NCBI GenBank assembly: GCA_024138015.1
Contig: JAMXBB010000011.1
Span: 71,686,962-71,750,961 of the forward strand
From: Lumnitzera littorea
Taxonomy: Eukaryota > Streptophyta > Magnoliopsida > Myrtales > Combretaceae
Reading direction: 5' to 3'
DNA length: 64,000 bases
The notes under the pieces were generated by a model. The model saw nothing but the letters and a program-made list of their open reading frames with translations, was not told the origin of the DNA and made no database searches. The position numbers and the translations under genes were made by a program. Below are positions 25,660-37,566 of this stretch, piece after piece (the first letter of the stretch is position 1; the number at the start of each line of letters is the position of its first letter).

Positions 25660-25664
25660 GTGTA
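25660..25664 (+). repeat. Target-site duplication gtgta (left)
   Basis: gtgta lies immediately before the TG of the solo LTR. The identical gtgta follows its CA at 26876-26880. Confidence 0.85.
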
Positions 25665-26875
25665 TGATAACTCTAATTTTAAACATATTTCACATGGTGA
25701 TTTTATGGTATTTCCCTCACATTTTTGGTTTTCTTTAAAGAAATTAATATTTAATTGAGTAAAATTTTGATTTCAAGGTTTGAACGCGTTTTAGGATTGA
25801 AAACGAAGAAAAGGAATCAAGTTTCACTCAATTCCGAGTTCAAACGAAGAAGTTATGAAGTTGTGCAGAAAATTTTGCCTTAGTGCAGAAAGTTACACAA
25901 CCTGGGGACACGACCATGTCCCAGGCTGTGTCTGGTGACGAAAATAGAATCCGTGTAATACATATATAAAAGGATATGTTAGGGTTTCAAAGGAGAGACA
26001 TTACAGAAACAGAGAGAGACACAAGAGACGAGAAGAGACTTGAGGAGAACATCAAGAAAGAGGCGAGAACAACATCGACTTCAAGATTAGAGAGATTGTT
26101 CATCAAACAAAAGGGGTTTTTCATGTTTTATTTTACGTTTTTAATGGAACTCGTTTTTAGATTCGTTATGATAACTTAGAATTTGAGTATTTAGGATTAT
26201 GGAACCTAGGGTTTCATGTAACCCTTAGATTGAATTATAATTTCAATAAAGTTTTTATCTTTTCTTGATTCATTTATGTTGTTTAATTGTTGATTGATAA
26301 TTCTAGAGTATCAATATATGATATTATGCATGTTGATTGAGAAATTGCACGTGTAATCAGATCTTAGCATAATTGAAGAGAATTATATGTATACTTAGAG
26401 ATAAGATATATGTTTCTTCTGGAAAGTTGATTGTTTGTATGGGAATTCATTATACATTAATGCAATTCTAAGTTATATTACTAAGTGAAGAGATTCCGGT
26501 AAATAATTTAGGATTAGGGTTAATATGCTTGAGAAAGATATTAGCTTTAATTGTGAATCCCTCCGGTCAAGAATTATAAAAACTAAATTGAATATATTTT
26601 AAAAGGTTACATGTTAAACACTAGGGGAAATAATTCCTAAATACATTATTGCATATTTGAAGTCGTTCGTAGTTTTATTGCTTTCTAATTTGCTTAGTTA
26701 AGTCTCATAATTAGTTTAGTTTGTTAATTTCAGTATTTTTAATTCATTCAACTTATCACAATTTTCCGGTTAGATAATAAAGCTAAGGTTAATATTAGTA
26801 CTCAAAATCTCTGAGAGATCGACTCGGACTCACATCTGCTATATTAAAATTGATAGGTGCACTTGCCTCGTATCA
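25665..26875 (+). mobile_element. Solo LTR (1211 bp) with perfect 5-bp duplications, inside the Tat polyprotein
   Basis: It runs from TGATAACTC to CTCGTATCA, with gtgta on both sides. The Tat frame is interrupted exactly here: RNase H on the left, the second RNase H on the right. A TATA-like tatataaaagg lies at 25963-25973. The stretch 26070-26860 is homologous, in opposite orientation, to about 31965-32790. The U3 contains a 'cctggggacacgaccatgtc' motif of the type seen in several plant LTR families. No protein is encoded. Confidence 0.85.
25963..25973 (+). promoter_or_regulatory. TATA box of the solo LTR
   Basis: tatataaaagg is a strong TATA match. The inverted relative has 'ctatataaagg' at 32871-32881 (minus), supporting a conserved LTR promoter. 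Confidence 0.5.
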
Positions 26876-26880
26876 GTGTA

Positions 26881-27200
26881 CATGAGAGGAGGAAACACCA
26901 TAAAGAGAAAGCAAATAGGTGTGGACTTTACATGTCAACGAATCATCTACTTCAGGGGGATGTGGAGCAGGACTTATGTTCATAAGGTCGCATGAAATAA
27001 TGGCTTATTATGCGTTAAAGTTTAGGTTCAACACTAGCAATGATAGGGTTGAGTATGATGCCTTGATAACCAGCCTCAAATTAGATAAACAAGTTAGTGT
27101 CGAAAAGATAGAGGTTTTCTCATATTCCACGCTTGTAGTATAGCAAATTGGTAGTAAGTGTGAAGGTTGAAGTGAAGTTGTAGCTAAGTATTTGGAAATG
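26881..27200 (+). pseudogene. Second (archaeal-type) RNase H of the Tat element
   Basis: WTLHVNESSTSGGCGAGLMF, 'YYALKFRFNTSNDRVEYDAL' and 'SYSTLVV' correspond to the second RNase H of Tat-lineage gypsy elements (WTLYVDGSSN...GCGAGLIL..., NNEAEYEAL, SDSQLVV). The first catalytic Asp reads as Asn here, and SDS reads as SYS. This domain is a hallmark of Tat elements. It sits between the RT-associated RNase H and the integrase, as expected. Confidence 0.8.
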
Positions 27201-28655
27201 GTCTGAACCTTCCTAACTAATTGCTCTTCATGGAGTATTTACAAGACTCCCTAACCAGAGAACTTGGTTATGGATATATTGTCCATATTCACCTCTAGAG
27301 ACATACCTAAACTAGAGATGAAGTACAAGAAAATTTTTATTGTGTACCTATTAGATAGAAGCATCAACCTTCAACAAGTAGCACATAGAAGTCCTTGAGA
27401 TAGATGTTATGCCACTAGAACTGAGCTAGATAGATTCAATCATCGATTATCTGAAGTAGGGAATCATCCTAGAATGCTAAAAGGAGGCAAGAAAGCTGAG
27501 ATACAATGCCATACTCTTATAGATGATGTGTTCTACAAAAGAGGCTTAAGCCTCCCTCTTCTTCATTGTCTTCAGTATGAGAGGGCTAACACATTCTAGA
27601 AGATTTGCATGCCAAAGTATGCAATAATCACATTAAATCATAGGCCTTATACATATGAGCTCTCTAACTTAGGTACTATTAGCCTATGATGAAGGAAGAT
27701 GTGAAGAAAGTCACACAAAGGTGCAATTAGTGTTAGAAGTGTGCCCCAATTATTCATACCCTAAACACCAACCTCCAGTTTTTAACTAGCTCATGGCCTT
27801 TTGCCTAATGAGAGATAGACATCCTTGCTCCATTCCCTAAGGCCACTAGTCGATGACAGTTCATTATAGTGGTTGTCAACTATTTCACTAAGTAGGTTGG
27901 AAGCCATAGTTGTTGTTAAGATCATAGAGAAGTACATTGAGTCTTTCATCTTCAACTACATTCTTACTAGGTTCAGAGTCCCATATGTGCTCATCATGGA
28001 CAACAGGTGTTGATTCAATAATCGAAGTTTAGAGAGTTTTGTAAGTGTTACCATGTTAATGTTTACTACGCTTCAATAATGCATCTTCAATCTAATGGCC
28101 AAGTTAAAGAGTGAACAAGACCATCTTCAATAGCATAAAGAAGAGGGTGGACCATGCAAAGGAAAGGTGGGTAGATGAGCTCCCAAACATACTTTAGGAG
28201 TACTAAACTACCTATAAAACTCCAATAGGTGAACTCCTTTTCAATTAGCCTTAGAATCTAAAGCCGTACTACCTATTATGTTGGAACTCCCTAACATCCA
28301 GAATCAATCCTTCAATGTAGCAAGAAACCGATCTATTCTTTAGGTTAGTATTGATGTTATGGAAGCATGAAAGCTAAATGAGGCCTAGATTACCACCTAC
28401 TAGCATAGATTAGCTCAATACTATAATAAGAAGGTCAAGTACAATGAATTTAAAGTTGACAACCTAGTTTGTAGAAAATTACAAGCTACAAGCATGCGAG
28501 AAGGGTATGGTAAGCTGACTCCTAATTAGAAAGACCTAGTTAGGGTTAAGGAGAACTTCATGAGTAAAGCGTACAAACTAGAAAGACTTGATGGATAGCT
28601 CATACATAGGATTTGGAATGTTGACAATGTTAGATTGTATTTTGAATGATCTTAC
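27201..28655 (+). pseudogene. Integrase region of the Tat element
   Basis: Frames in order show: YFTKWVEA-like sequence near 27880-27910; 'IIEKYIESFIFNYILTRFRV' (about 27925-27985); 'LIMDN' (about 27990), the second catalytic Asp; 'KRRVDHAKERWVDELPNIL' (about 28140-28196); 'TPIGE' (about 28220); and a C-terminal 'IHRIWNVDNVRLYFE' (about 28602-28650), the usual last block of Tat polyproteins. The frame is broken by many stops. Confidence 0.75.
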
Positions 28656-29290
28656 GTAATATAATGTATATGTACCATGATTGTAAGTTAATGAAAATTC
28701 ATTATTTCTCAAAATCTTTGCTTTTTTCATTATTGCCCCTAGTTCAAATTCAAATGGCTTGAACTCACTTAATCCTAGGCCCCCATAAAGGTAAATGGAC
28801 TCTGCATTAAATAGGTCTCTATTATTGATTAGGAAGGACTCTTGATCATGAAGCCTTTTTAGGCTTAGTCAAGTTCGAACACCACTACTTAACCCCACTA
28901 GGTCATCTCGTCGATAATGCATAGCCTCCTTCATGTTCAAGAAACTTACACATGTGCTGGTTGGAACACCACCAACTTGGCCTCTCAAGGAGACCTTGGC
29001 TACCAATAGCTAAGTGGTCTGCTTAAGGAACTTGTTAGGAGTACGACTAACTTTCCCCTAAGGGTATTGCCTTAGCTTGAACTTTGAAAGGGAATATAGT
29101 AAATATAGAAAGAAAAAGTGCTAATCCAGCATTAAGGTAAGTAATAAATAAATAAAGAATAAAGTAACAACAATAGCAACAAAGGTACAGTGACTTAGCA
29201 CCACCATTTACTATTACAATTTATTACAATTATTTTTAGCTAGCATAACAACTTTGAAATGGTATAAAAGCAAAACAAAGAACAAATTCT
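28656..29290. other. Non-coding 3' interior of the Tat element
   Basis: It lies between the integrase end and the antisense reading frame. No protein pattern was seen. Such a spacer is usual in Tat elements. Motifs such as 'ggaacaccaccaacttggcc' near 28966 look repeat-derived, but no clear tandem array is visible. Confidence 0.45.
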
Positions 29291-29291
29291 A

Positions 29292-31640
29292 CGCTATTTT
29301 GGATCACCTAAGTTAGATAGATCCTCAAAGTTTAAGGCTTAGATGCTCTTAGAAGGTCCAGTAGTAGTGACAACAGCAGAAGCCTTAGCCTTAGAAGGAC
29401 AGTGAGGATTGATCTTCTTTGTTCCCTTGCCTTTAGTTGCTGTACTACCATAATTAAACCACTCTCAGGAGTAAGAGGCTTCAACACTATGTCCTCTTCA
29501 AAAGTAGGAGCTACGGGAATGTCTTCAATAGGAGTAGTAGGAGGAGGAGTCCTGTTTTGATGAGGCTTAGAAGTTCGGTTACTAGCACCATCTCTAAAGT
29601 CCTTGGCTTTAGGCACTCAATCCTTGGCTTTGTCCTTGAAGCCATCTAAATAGTTCAAAAAGGGCAATTTTATGCCTGGATAGCTTCTCGAACTTGAGCC
29701 CTTAGAGTTCAGCCTACTTTCATAGTAATTTCTTCCTAAGCATCATCCTACCTTTTGCTCTTCATAACATCAATAAAAACTTGATCCTCAACAATAAGGT
29801 GGATGATGACCTTAATCTCCATGTTTGTAATGTACTCCTTTTTATCCTCATTCTCCTCTCCAGCTCCTTCACTTACTTCTTTAGATTGCCTTTCTGCTTA
29901 GCGAGGCTGATAGAAATGTCCAAAAGAGATACATGCTCCCCCTCTTTTAAGGCCAGGTCAATCTTCAACTTAGAAACCTTTACATTAAGTTTTGTACTGC
30001 ATGAAGCCAAGTTCTCCACCTTAGTTTGGAGCTTGGCCTTTGCCTTACCTCGATCTTAATTCACTTTCTTAGTTTTTCTATCGTCGAGGCAACCTTCCCT
30101 TGTACCTCTCTGACTTGCCATTGAAGCTTGCTTAGTTCACCCTTTGCCTCTTAAGTATCAAGGTCAGAAGACAATCAGCGATACTTTTTATCTGCATCAT
30201 GACGTTAGGCAGTTTCATCCTTTTAGGCATAATGAAGGGATTCTACCTTAGCATATTCTTGCTTGCAATGTTCGAGCATCTTTAGCATGAACCATTTAAC
30301 TAAAAAAGAAAAATTAGAAAGTACATCAGTTATGTCACATAGCAGATGATGAGGCAAATGAAGCAAATAGAAGTCGTACTTACCTCGTAAGCCATAGTGC
30401 ACAAATGGCCCTCAATTTCATCGAAAGACTTTAATCTTTCAAAGTCTTGCTCAAGAACCGTCTAGTCAATGGGGGGTAATGACCCCATCAGTGCTTCATA
30501 GTTAAGAGGCTAGTAAGAGATAGTCAAATCACCAATTCACATGGCCCATGGTAGCCTATACAAGCAGTTGTGGGTTTGCTTCGCATGCTCCCCCCTTTCT
30601 AGCTTTGTATCATACGGTGGATATGTCACTCGCATAGGTGCACATTTAAGAGTATCCTCTTCATTCTTACTTTCTATGGTTCATGTGGCGATGACCTTAG
30701 TTATTTGGTTGGTTACCCTAAAGGGATGAGGAGATAGGTAAGATTTCTTGCATTTCAAGGTAGCAACATCCTCGGCCTCATCTCGCTCCTCCTCCAACTG
30801 TACCACCATGTACTTAGGTTCTTTTTCTTAAGGGAGACTCTATTGAGGCCTTCTCTTTGATTGTTTAGTGGAATCACCTTTGATTGTCACTTGCTACTTC
30901 AACTTCAATAAGGAATCAATAAACTTCTTCATGAGGTTTAATTAAAAGCCTGTTTGGAAGGGGGAGCATCCAAGACTACATTCTTAATCACTATGCCTTG
31001 ATTGCTTGATGAAGGTAGCTAAGCCTTTTTGTTCTTTTCACGAACCTTCTCCAAGGTAGCCTAACTCTTCTCCTCCTTCTTAACTTCTTTAAGAGGTCAC
31101 CTCCATCTTGTAAGGTAAGCTTCCTTCCAACAAAAACAATAGACTAAAGCTAAAACAGCTTAATAAAGACTCAACGTACTAGATGATAATGCTAAGCATA
31201 GGCCAAGAGGGAGCCCCATCTTCCAGCATCTATAGTCGAATAGCCTTCCCTGCAATAAGCTTGCTTTTGCAGGTGGAGGATGGAAAGCAATACCTCTTAT
31301 CCATTTCTCCATCATGGCATTTTCTATCCTAGGGAAAAACTCATTGATAGGTTTAGGAAAATACTTTAAGTTCCTTTAAATTGATCAATTGATCCAACCT
31401 TAGCTTCATGAAGGACCGGATCTCCTAAGAGGTGTTTACTCACTATCTTTAAGTTTGTCCAAAAGTCTATGATAGATGGATGTTCAAGGATTATGAAATT
31501 TTGATATAAGGTAAGTGCACTTATCATGGGATGAGGAAAAATCCTGCAAAAGAGAATGAAATGCTTGGTACTGGGGGTAGTCTGGTGCGGCCATTCCAAT
31601 GCTTAAGTTAGTAAGGTGACTTAGTATAGTAAGTTTGTGA
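29292..31640 (-). pseudogene. Antisense extra reading frame of the Tat element, possibly spliced
   Basis: On the minus strand this block reads as a decayed protein gene. The start region (31599-31366) gives MEWPHQTTPSTKHFILFCRI, then 'FHPPPAKASLLQ'-like frames. The middle has Lys/Glu-rich stretches. From 30300 down there are coiled-coil-like segments (KWFMLKMLEHCKQEYAKVES; ELSKLQWQVREVQGKVAS). The last part ends with 'LDGFKDKAKD' and the open frame at 29616-29332 (MPKAKDFRDGASNRTSKP...). A GTAAGT...TTTTAG intron candidate lies at 30383-30300. Extra antisense ORFs between integrase and 3' LTR are known in several Tat elements; identity with the 'putative gypsy-type transposon' domain is my guess. 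Stops show it is dead. Confidence 0.55.
30300..30383 (-). other. Candidate 84-bp intron in the antisense frame
   Basis: Minus strand: exon ...CTTACGAG, then GTAAGTACGACT, then a T-rich tract TTTTTCTTTTTTAG, then TTAAATGG. Donor and acceptor are close to plant consensus and the length is in the normal plant range. The upstream part reads ...ALMAYE-like and the downstream part starts KWFMLKML. Confidence 0.5.
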
Positions 31641-31946
31641 ATAAGAAGTGTTAGAGAGCGCTTACAGAGTTTCTTTTTGGTATTTATAGATGGTTATAGT
31701 GTCTAAGGCAGTTGTCGGGATAACTGTAAAGACACGTGGGAGCTTATTGACTTGACATCTCTCCTAATATGTAGGCATAGTAGGTGGTTATGTAATATAA
31801 CCGTAATTATGATAACTGTTTGTGCCACAGACTTGAATTCAAACTAGGAACGCTTTTTATACTCGGCATAAATGCCGTGTATCATCTATCCAGTGCTAAT
31901 GTCGAGAGAGTCAATTACTTGGCATCTCGATCGATGAAAGGACAAG
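31641..31946. other. Tat 3' interior upstream of the inverted LTR
   Basis: No coding pattern. It lies upstream (minus sense) of the antisense frame and could hold its promoter, but I see no clear TATA box in the expected place. Confidence 0.35.
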
Positions 31947-33000
31947 TGTCAGATGAGCGAAAATTAACTATCAACAAGTTTATAATATAGCGGATATAAG
32001 TTCAAATGTCGATCCCTTAGAGACCTCAAGTACTAATAATAGCTTTAGCTTTAGCTTTAGCTTTATTATCTAATCGAAAAATTGTGATGGGCTAAATGAA
32101 TTAAAAATTAACAAACTAATCTAATTATGAGACTTGATTAAGTAATTAGGAAGCAATAAAATTAAGAATGACTTTAAGAAAGTAAATAATGTATTTAGGA
32201 ATTTTTTCCCCTAGTATTTAACATGTGACTGCTAAAAATCTATTTAATTCTATCTTTATTATTCTTGATTGGAGGGATTCGCAATTGAAGTTAACACATT
32301 TCTTAAGCATATTAACCTGAAACCTAAATTATTTACCAGAATCTCTTCACTTAATTATATAATTTGGAATTGCATTCATGTACAATGAATTCTCACACAA
32401 AAATGACAACTTTCTAAAAGAATCATGCATCTTATCTCTAAGTACATATGTAATTCTCTTCAATTATGTTAAGATCTCATTATCCATGTGATTTCTCAAT
32501 CATCATGCATAATATCATAAATTAATATCCTAGAAATATCAATTAACAATGAAGATACATAATTGAATCAAGAAAGATAAAAACTTTATTGAAAATTATT
32601 AATAAATTCAACAATCACATGAAACCTTAGGTTCCACAATCCTAAATATGAGAATCTTAAGCTATCATGATGAAATTAGAAGAAAATCACAGCAAAATTA
32701 AGAAGTAAAACATGAAAAATCTCTTTTATTAATGAGAAATCTCTTCAATCTTGAAGTTGGTTGATGTCTCCAACTTTTCCTCCTTCTTCTCTTCAAGTCT
32801 CTTCTATTTTATTAATGAGAAACACTTTAGCATAAATGATGTGTTATTTATTTGTCTATCCTATGTAGCTCCTTTATATAGACATCTTCCATGACTTCAA
32901 ATGGAAGTAGTCATTATGATCGATGATCTCCATAATCTTCTTATGAAGCTTTATAAGGAATTAACTGCTATATTCTCCTTCATAATATATCTCCATATTG
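31947..33000 (-). mobile_element. Inverted relative of the 25665-26875 solo LTR (right end uncertain)
   Basis: Reverse-complemented, 31965-32790 follows 26070-26860 closely, including 'ctaggggaa', 'ctaaatacatta', 'gtctcataattag' and 'agataataaagcta'. Its minus-strand end is ...GCTCATCTGACA at 31947. A TATA-like tatataaagg is at 32871-32880 (minus). The outer end is not clear: a GTTATCA at 33653-33659 would mirror the TGATAAC start of the other copy, but the sequence there does not align and no duplication of acaag (31942-31946) is seen. Confidence 0.6.
32039..32066 (+). repeat. Hexanucleotide repeat (TAGCTT)n, about 4 copies
   Basis: A short run of tagctt units lies inside the inverted LTR. 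The other copy has only one unit ('aataaagctaaggtt'), so this is a local expansion. Confidence 0.85.
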
Positions 33001-34080
33001 CTTCATCTCATGAATATCTCATTTGTTATCTACTACTTGATTCCTTAAATTTCTTGTGGAATACTCATGAGAAATATTTATTAAATATTTAATTAAATGT
33101 ATTACCCAAATACATTTAACTTATGATGATGGGCCTTCAATATATTTCTTTTAAGTTTACTTTTGCCTTACTGATTTTTAAATCGGGTTTCAATTTTGAA
33201 GTATGAAACTGAAGTTTGACAGTGCATTTTGATCTTTAATTGATTATGATGTTTGACAATGCATTTTGATTTTGATATGGCGTTTTAAAGTCTAAAATAG
33301 AGTTTTGCGTTTTGAAATAGTATTCTAACTTTGAAGATTGAAATATCATTTCATTTGGAAGACTGAAAGAACATTTTGATTTTGATGTCTACTTTTAGTT
33401 TTGAATGCTGATTTTGCAATTTGATTTTGCTTGTCTAATTCTATAGTCATGCTTTGCCAGGTTGATTCATACTTGTGATTTTGCTATTATACTTTTGATT
33501 TTGATTTCATCTACTAAGTAGTCTTTGAGCAACTTTTGAAATTGTTTCTTTCAATTATATACAACTTCTTTCTTTAACTTAGGTTTATAGCATGTTTAAT
33601 ACTTTTAATTGCACACTTGGTAATCTTGTCAGTATACTCAATATAGTGGTTTGTTATCATCCAAATATCCTCGAAACATTCAATTGCTTGGTAGCTTAGG
33701 ATGGCGGTAAACATCTCAAAGTTTGGTTAATTCAAGGTGGCGAAGGGGGTAGGTAAATGCCTCTTGGAGCTTGAAACTTAAGGATAAGTGCCTCAGACAT
33801 CTCAACAATCATCCCCCTATCAACACTTTGGTATGGTTACCTGCCACAACATTAGCACAGGCAATACCCATCGTAGACCACTCACTTGTTTAGATATATC
33901 GACATGGGTTCTATCTAAATCAGATGGCACACCTACTCAACCACTTCATTTGATACGAAGCTCAAAATGCTTATGGGAATTCCACTTACTGGATGAAATG
34001 TGGCTACTACACATATTGATCTCTTGGCAAAGAGACTATGGGCTTTAGGGGTTTGGGTAGGGGGTGGGGCTAGGTAGAAG
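33001..34080. other. Right part of the Tat interior and/or inverted LTR, ending in a polypurine tract
   Basis: 33180-33560 is rich in repeated 'gattttgattttga' type words. No protein was seen. At 34046-34080 a G-rich purine stretch ('gggtagggggtggggctagg') directly precedes a TG start, the position and composition of a polypurine tract priming plus-strand synthesis. Confidence 0.45.
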
Positions 34081-34708
34081 TGTTGATAAAATATTTTGGA
34101 CATAGGCTCCTTAAGCCCAAATTAACCTATTTGGAACATGGGTTGATCGTTCTCTCCCATGACTGTCTTGTTTGAAGCTACATGGACTTGTGATTGAACA
34201 CTTCTTGGATGATTAACCTCTTTCCAACTTGAACTTGTCCATAAGGTCCCAAACCATCCATTCTCGAATAGTGCTCGACCTCTTAGAAGATAAGCACTCG
34301 GCTTAGGAATCCAACTGAAGTTAAGAGCTTGGCACTAAGGGAAGACTAGTACTAAGAAAGGAAAGCCAATTGGTCAAATCACCCCCTTAATTTCTTAGGA
34401 TCCGATCGTATCCACAAATCCACCTTCCTATGATGACGAGATACTCTTTCCTTTCTCAAAAGATTCATCTATATTTGAGTTGCCTAATTTGTCTCCACAC
34501 CTCTAGTATAAATATGGGTAATCCATTGTAGAAGAAATCTACACAACACTTACATACTCTTGTGCTCTTCCTATTTTACTCCTATAAACCTTCATTGATT
34601 TTAGAATCGAAGTGGCCATGCTAAACAATATCTTAGCGTCCTTCATTTTGTTGTGTTTTGCAAGCCTAGGTCTATTATATTAACTTAAAGGCCCAATCAG
34701 TACTTACA
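34081..34708 (+). repeat. 3' LTR of the Tat element
   Basis: It begins TGTTGATAAAATATTTTGG right after the polypurine tract and ends at ...AGTACTTACA. A TATA-like agtataaatatggg is at 34505-34518, followed by a leader with 'acaacacttacatactcttg' and a U5 with 'aatcgaagtggccatgc'. That layout resembles Tat-lineage LTRs. No 5' LTR partner is in the window, so the right end is inferred from the CA only. Confidence 0.5.
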
Positions 34709-36239
34709 CTCTACCAATAAAATCTATAGATGATAATATATTTATTTTCATTATTGGTATTAAAAAGTTGGGAGTTTTTTTATAGTTTACCTATTATTTT
34801 TCCTAGGATCTATATTTATTTATTTTAAATAAATTGTAGCATTCTCTAAAAAAAAATATATTCCAACTTAGAAAACCCAGTTAAGTCCTATAAAAAGGGA
34901 GTTGGGTTACTTGAATCAATTAAATCGAACTGTAATCACTATCAGTAAAAGTCAAATGGGTAACCCGGTCATTTTATTTGGGAATAAATTATTTTATATT
35001 TACTAATATGCTTACTAGAATGAAAGGAATCTATATTAATCAACCTATAATCATATCCACATGTTCAATTTCGGTCCGGATGCTTAAGGACCAAAATTAG
35101 CCACGTGATTGGTGAAGTTAGCTTATGCTACCTTTTCAACGGAACATATTTATATGGTGGATTCTTAAGCAAAAACATCCTTAAACGACTCGATAAGTAA
35201 AAGGAAATTTGATGATTATGGTCCATATGTTGCTAAGTGTCCAATATATACACAAGTGTAGTAGCAGTACCATTTAATAAATGGATGTTTATTGATTGAT
35301 CCCCACTACACATGATCTCTAAGTCTAAAGCTTTGAGTAATATTTTAGAGTGGGTTACATCCAATTATATGACTTTGGCAAGTCGGCAGATAGAGACAAG
35401 ACGAAAGTATTGGTTCTAAAATCCAAGTAGGTTTATTTCTTTTCTCAATTATTCCTTTCCCCATCTAATGAAGACACGCCACCCGGGGGTACCCAATCGG
35501 TGGCACTCGTCGAGCCATTTTGCAATGTCTAGTCAGTGATGCTTCTACGTTCATATCATATCATATGGAATCTCAAGCCACATGGAAATTAGTAGCCGGA
35601 AGTTCAGTGCCAATATTCGAGGCCATAACTTTTTGTTGCCTATATTTGTATGGATGGATTTTGGTACCCTCGCCTGGTGTTTTCGCTTGTGTATGATATG
35701 CATTATCAGATAAATGCTCACTTTAGGTTTGGTTATGTAATTTTTTTATAGTATTAAATTGGATAAAAAATTTTATTTTATATTTAGTTTATAATTTTGC
35801 TTGGTTAAAATATTAGACCAATGAGCCGAACAAAAGAGTTAGATTTTATTCTATCTATACTATAATATAAATTTTTTTTCACCAGACAAGAATAAAAATA
35901 TTTTATATTCTTAAAAATACTTTTCCAAATTCATTGTATGTGCATGCTTTTTTATTCAATATAAATAAATAATTTTTATAATACAAATAACTAAATTTTT
36001 TAATAGTTAGAAAATTTACAATTTATTATTATATATAATTTATTTAATTATATGAATTCAATAATCCACTTAAATCGTATTTCAAATAATATAAAAATAT
36101 AATTAAAATATATATTAGATAATGTTGAAGCTATAAATATCAAAATATATTAATGAGTCTAATACTTACGTATACTAAGTGAGGGATAACATAAAATTTT
36201 GTATTCAATACTGTACAAATCAAGCATGGTAAAATAAGA
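34709..36239. other. Spacer: AT-rich with a less AT-rich, possibly low-copy stretch at 35080-35700
   Basis: 35080-35700 has more balanced composition ('gccacccgggggtacccaatc' near 35468) and resembles nothing else in the window. It holds no open frame with a recognisable domain. The remainder is strongly A/T. Confidence 0.4.
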
Positions 36240-36462
36240 ATGGTTGTTAAAATTGCAAGTTAAAAATACTTTTCTATAAGTTTATGATTTTATGATTTTT
36301 TTTAATTAAAATAGTTGTAAAATCATTTATATACAGATTTTTGGTGAAGTTATGATGAACTTTCATATACGATTTTACAAGTTTATGATTTTATCAATTT
36401 TATATAATTTTATTGATTTTTTACATTCAAATAAATAATAGAATTGCAATTCTAACAACCAT
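36240..36462. mobile_element. Small foldback element / MITE (223 bp)
   Basis: The left end atggttgttaaaattgcaa and the right end, reverse-complemented (atggttgttagaattgcaa), match at 18 of 19 bases. The interior also carries complementary words ('tttatgattttat', 'aaaatcat'). A target-site duplication is not clear. Confidence 0.65.
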
Positions 36463-37561
36463 GTCAATAAGCCTATACTGTTCAATCTTACTTGTATTTA
36501 TTATGTCCAGTTCTCTTTATTTAGTTTGATCCTTTCCTTACAACCCAACACTATCTTAAAGCATGTGCCAAACATGAAGAGACTAAAATTACTTAATATT
36601 ATTTGTGAAAAGATTAAATATTTTATTTAAGCATAATATGATGATAAGATACTATAAGTTTATTCTTTCAATGAAAAGAAAATCACTATCCATTAATTTT
36701 AGAACTATTTATATTCTTCTATTTTAGCATTCATATATTCCATGACACATATAATAAAATATATTATTAGAAGTCAAATGAGAAGTTAAATTTTTTTTTT
36801 TACTAATAACAAGTTTTGACTTAATGATATAGATATATGATTCGTTTGGATATGAATAGAGATACTAATTGAGTATATAGAAACTTTGTCTTATAGGGAT
36901 CTGCGACAAAGGAATATAATTGTTGTAAGATGTTCACATATAAAAAAGTAACTTTTTTTCTCATTAGTTGAGGAAAATAAAGTACTCGGACAATTTGCTT
37001 TCAAACAAATATCATGCAATGCCTTGGAAAATCATTTAAATGAATGTCAACTTTCGTAGTTCTACCTTCTTTAGTTTTTTCGAGTCTCAAAACCAATTCA
37101 ACACCTAAAACCAAACCTAACAAACCAATTTTTAATAGAAACTCTCCCTATAGATACTGCTGCTTCTCGAAATTGAACGTGCATTTTCATTCTTTAAAAG
37201 AAATATACAGTTTTCCTTTCTAACTTCTTCTAAGTTCCTTTCCATTATGCTAAGAAGTTTTCCATCTACAAAATAACCCCAAAAGTAATCTGTCTCTTTT
37301 GATCTCATTGTCGTTTCCTTAGATTTTTATCAAGCTCTATTTAAGAGTTCAAAAGACTCAACAATCAGGGCAAGCTTGATGTGTTAAGAAATGCTAGGGC
37401 AAAATTCTACATTTCACTATATAAAGTGATTAAAGTAATAATAAGTATGTCTCCCTTTCTCTCTAAGTATGGAAATCTTTTGATGCATCTAGATAGGATT
37501 TGGATTTTAAAGGAAATGGTGATGGTTAATAGTGTTAAAGACCAGAAGCAAGATATGCATA
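36463..37561. other. AT-rich spacer up to the copia insertion
   Basis: No recognised gene. A 61-codon open frame at 37381-37566 (MLRNARAKFYISLY...) ends exactly at the copia LTR and has no domain I know. It could be a chance frame or a piece of an older element. Confidence 0.4.
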
Positions 37562-37566
37562 GATAG
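37562..37566 (+). repeat. Target-site duplication of the copia element (gatag; partner gatat at 50010-50014)
   Basis: Five bases flank each end of the 37567-50009 element and match at four of five. Confidence 0.6.

Noticed and set aside
29781..30059. 92-codon plus-strand frame with a signal-like N-terminus
   Set aside because: It is antisense to the decayed Tat extra frame and has no independent support.
33788..34048. 86-codon plus-strand frame just before the Tat polypurine tract
   Set aside because: No recognisable domain and no start context. It lies in the non-coding 3' interior of the element.
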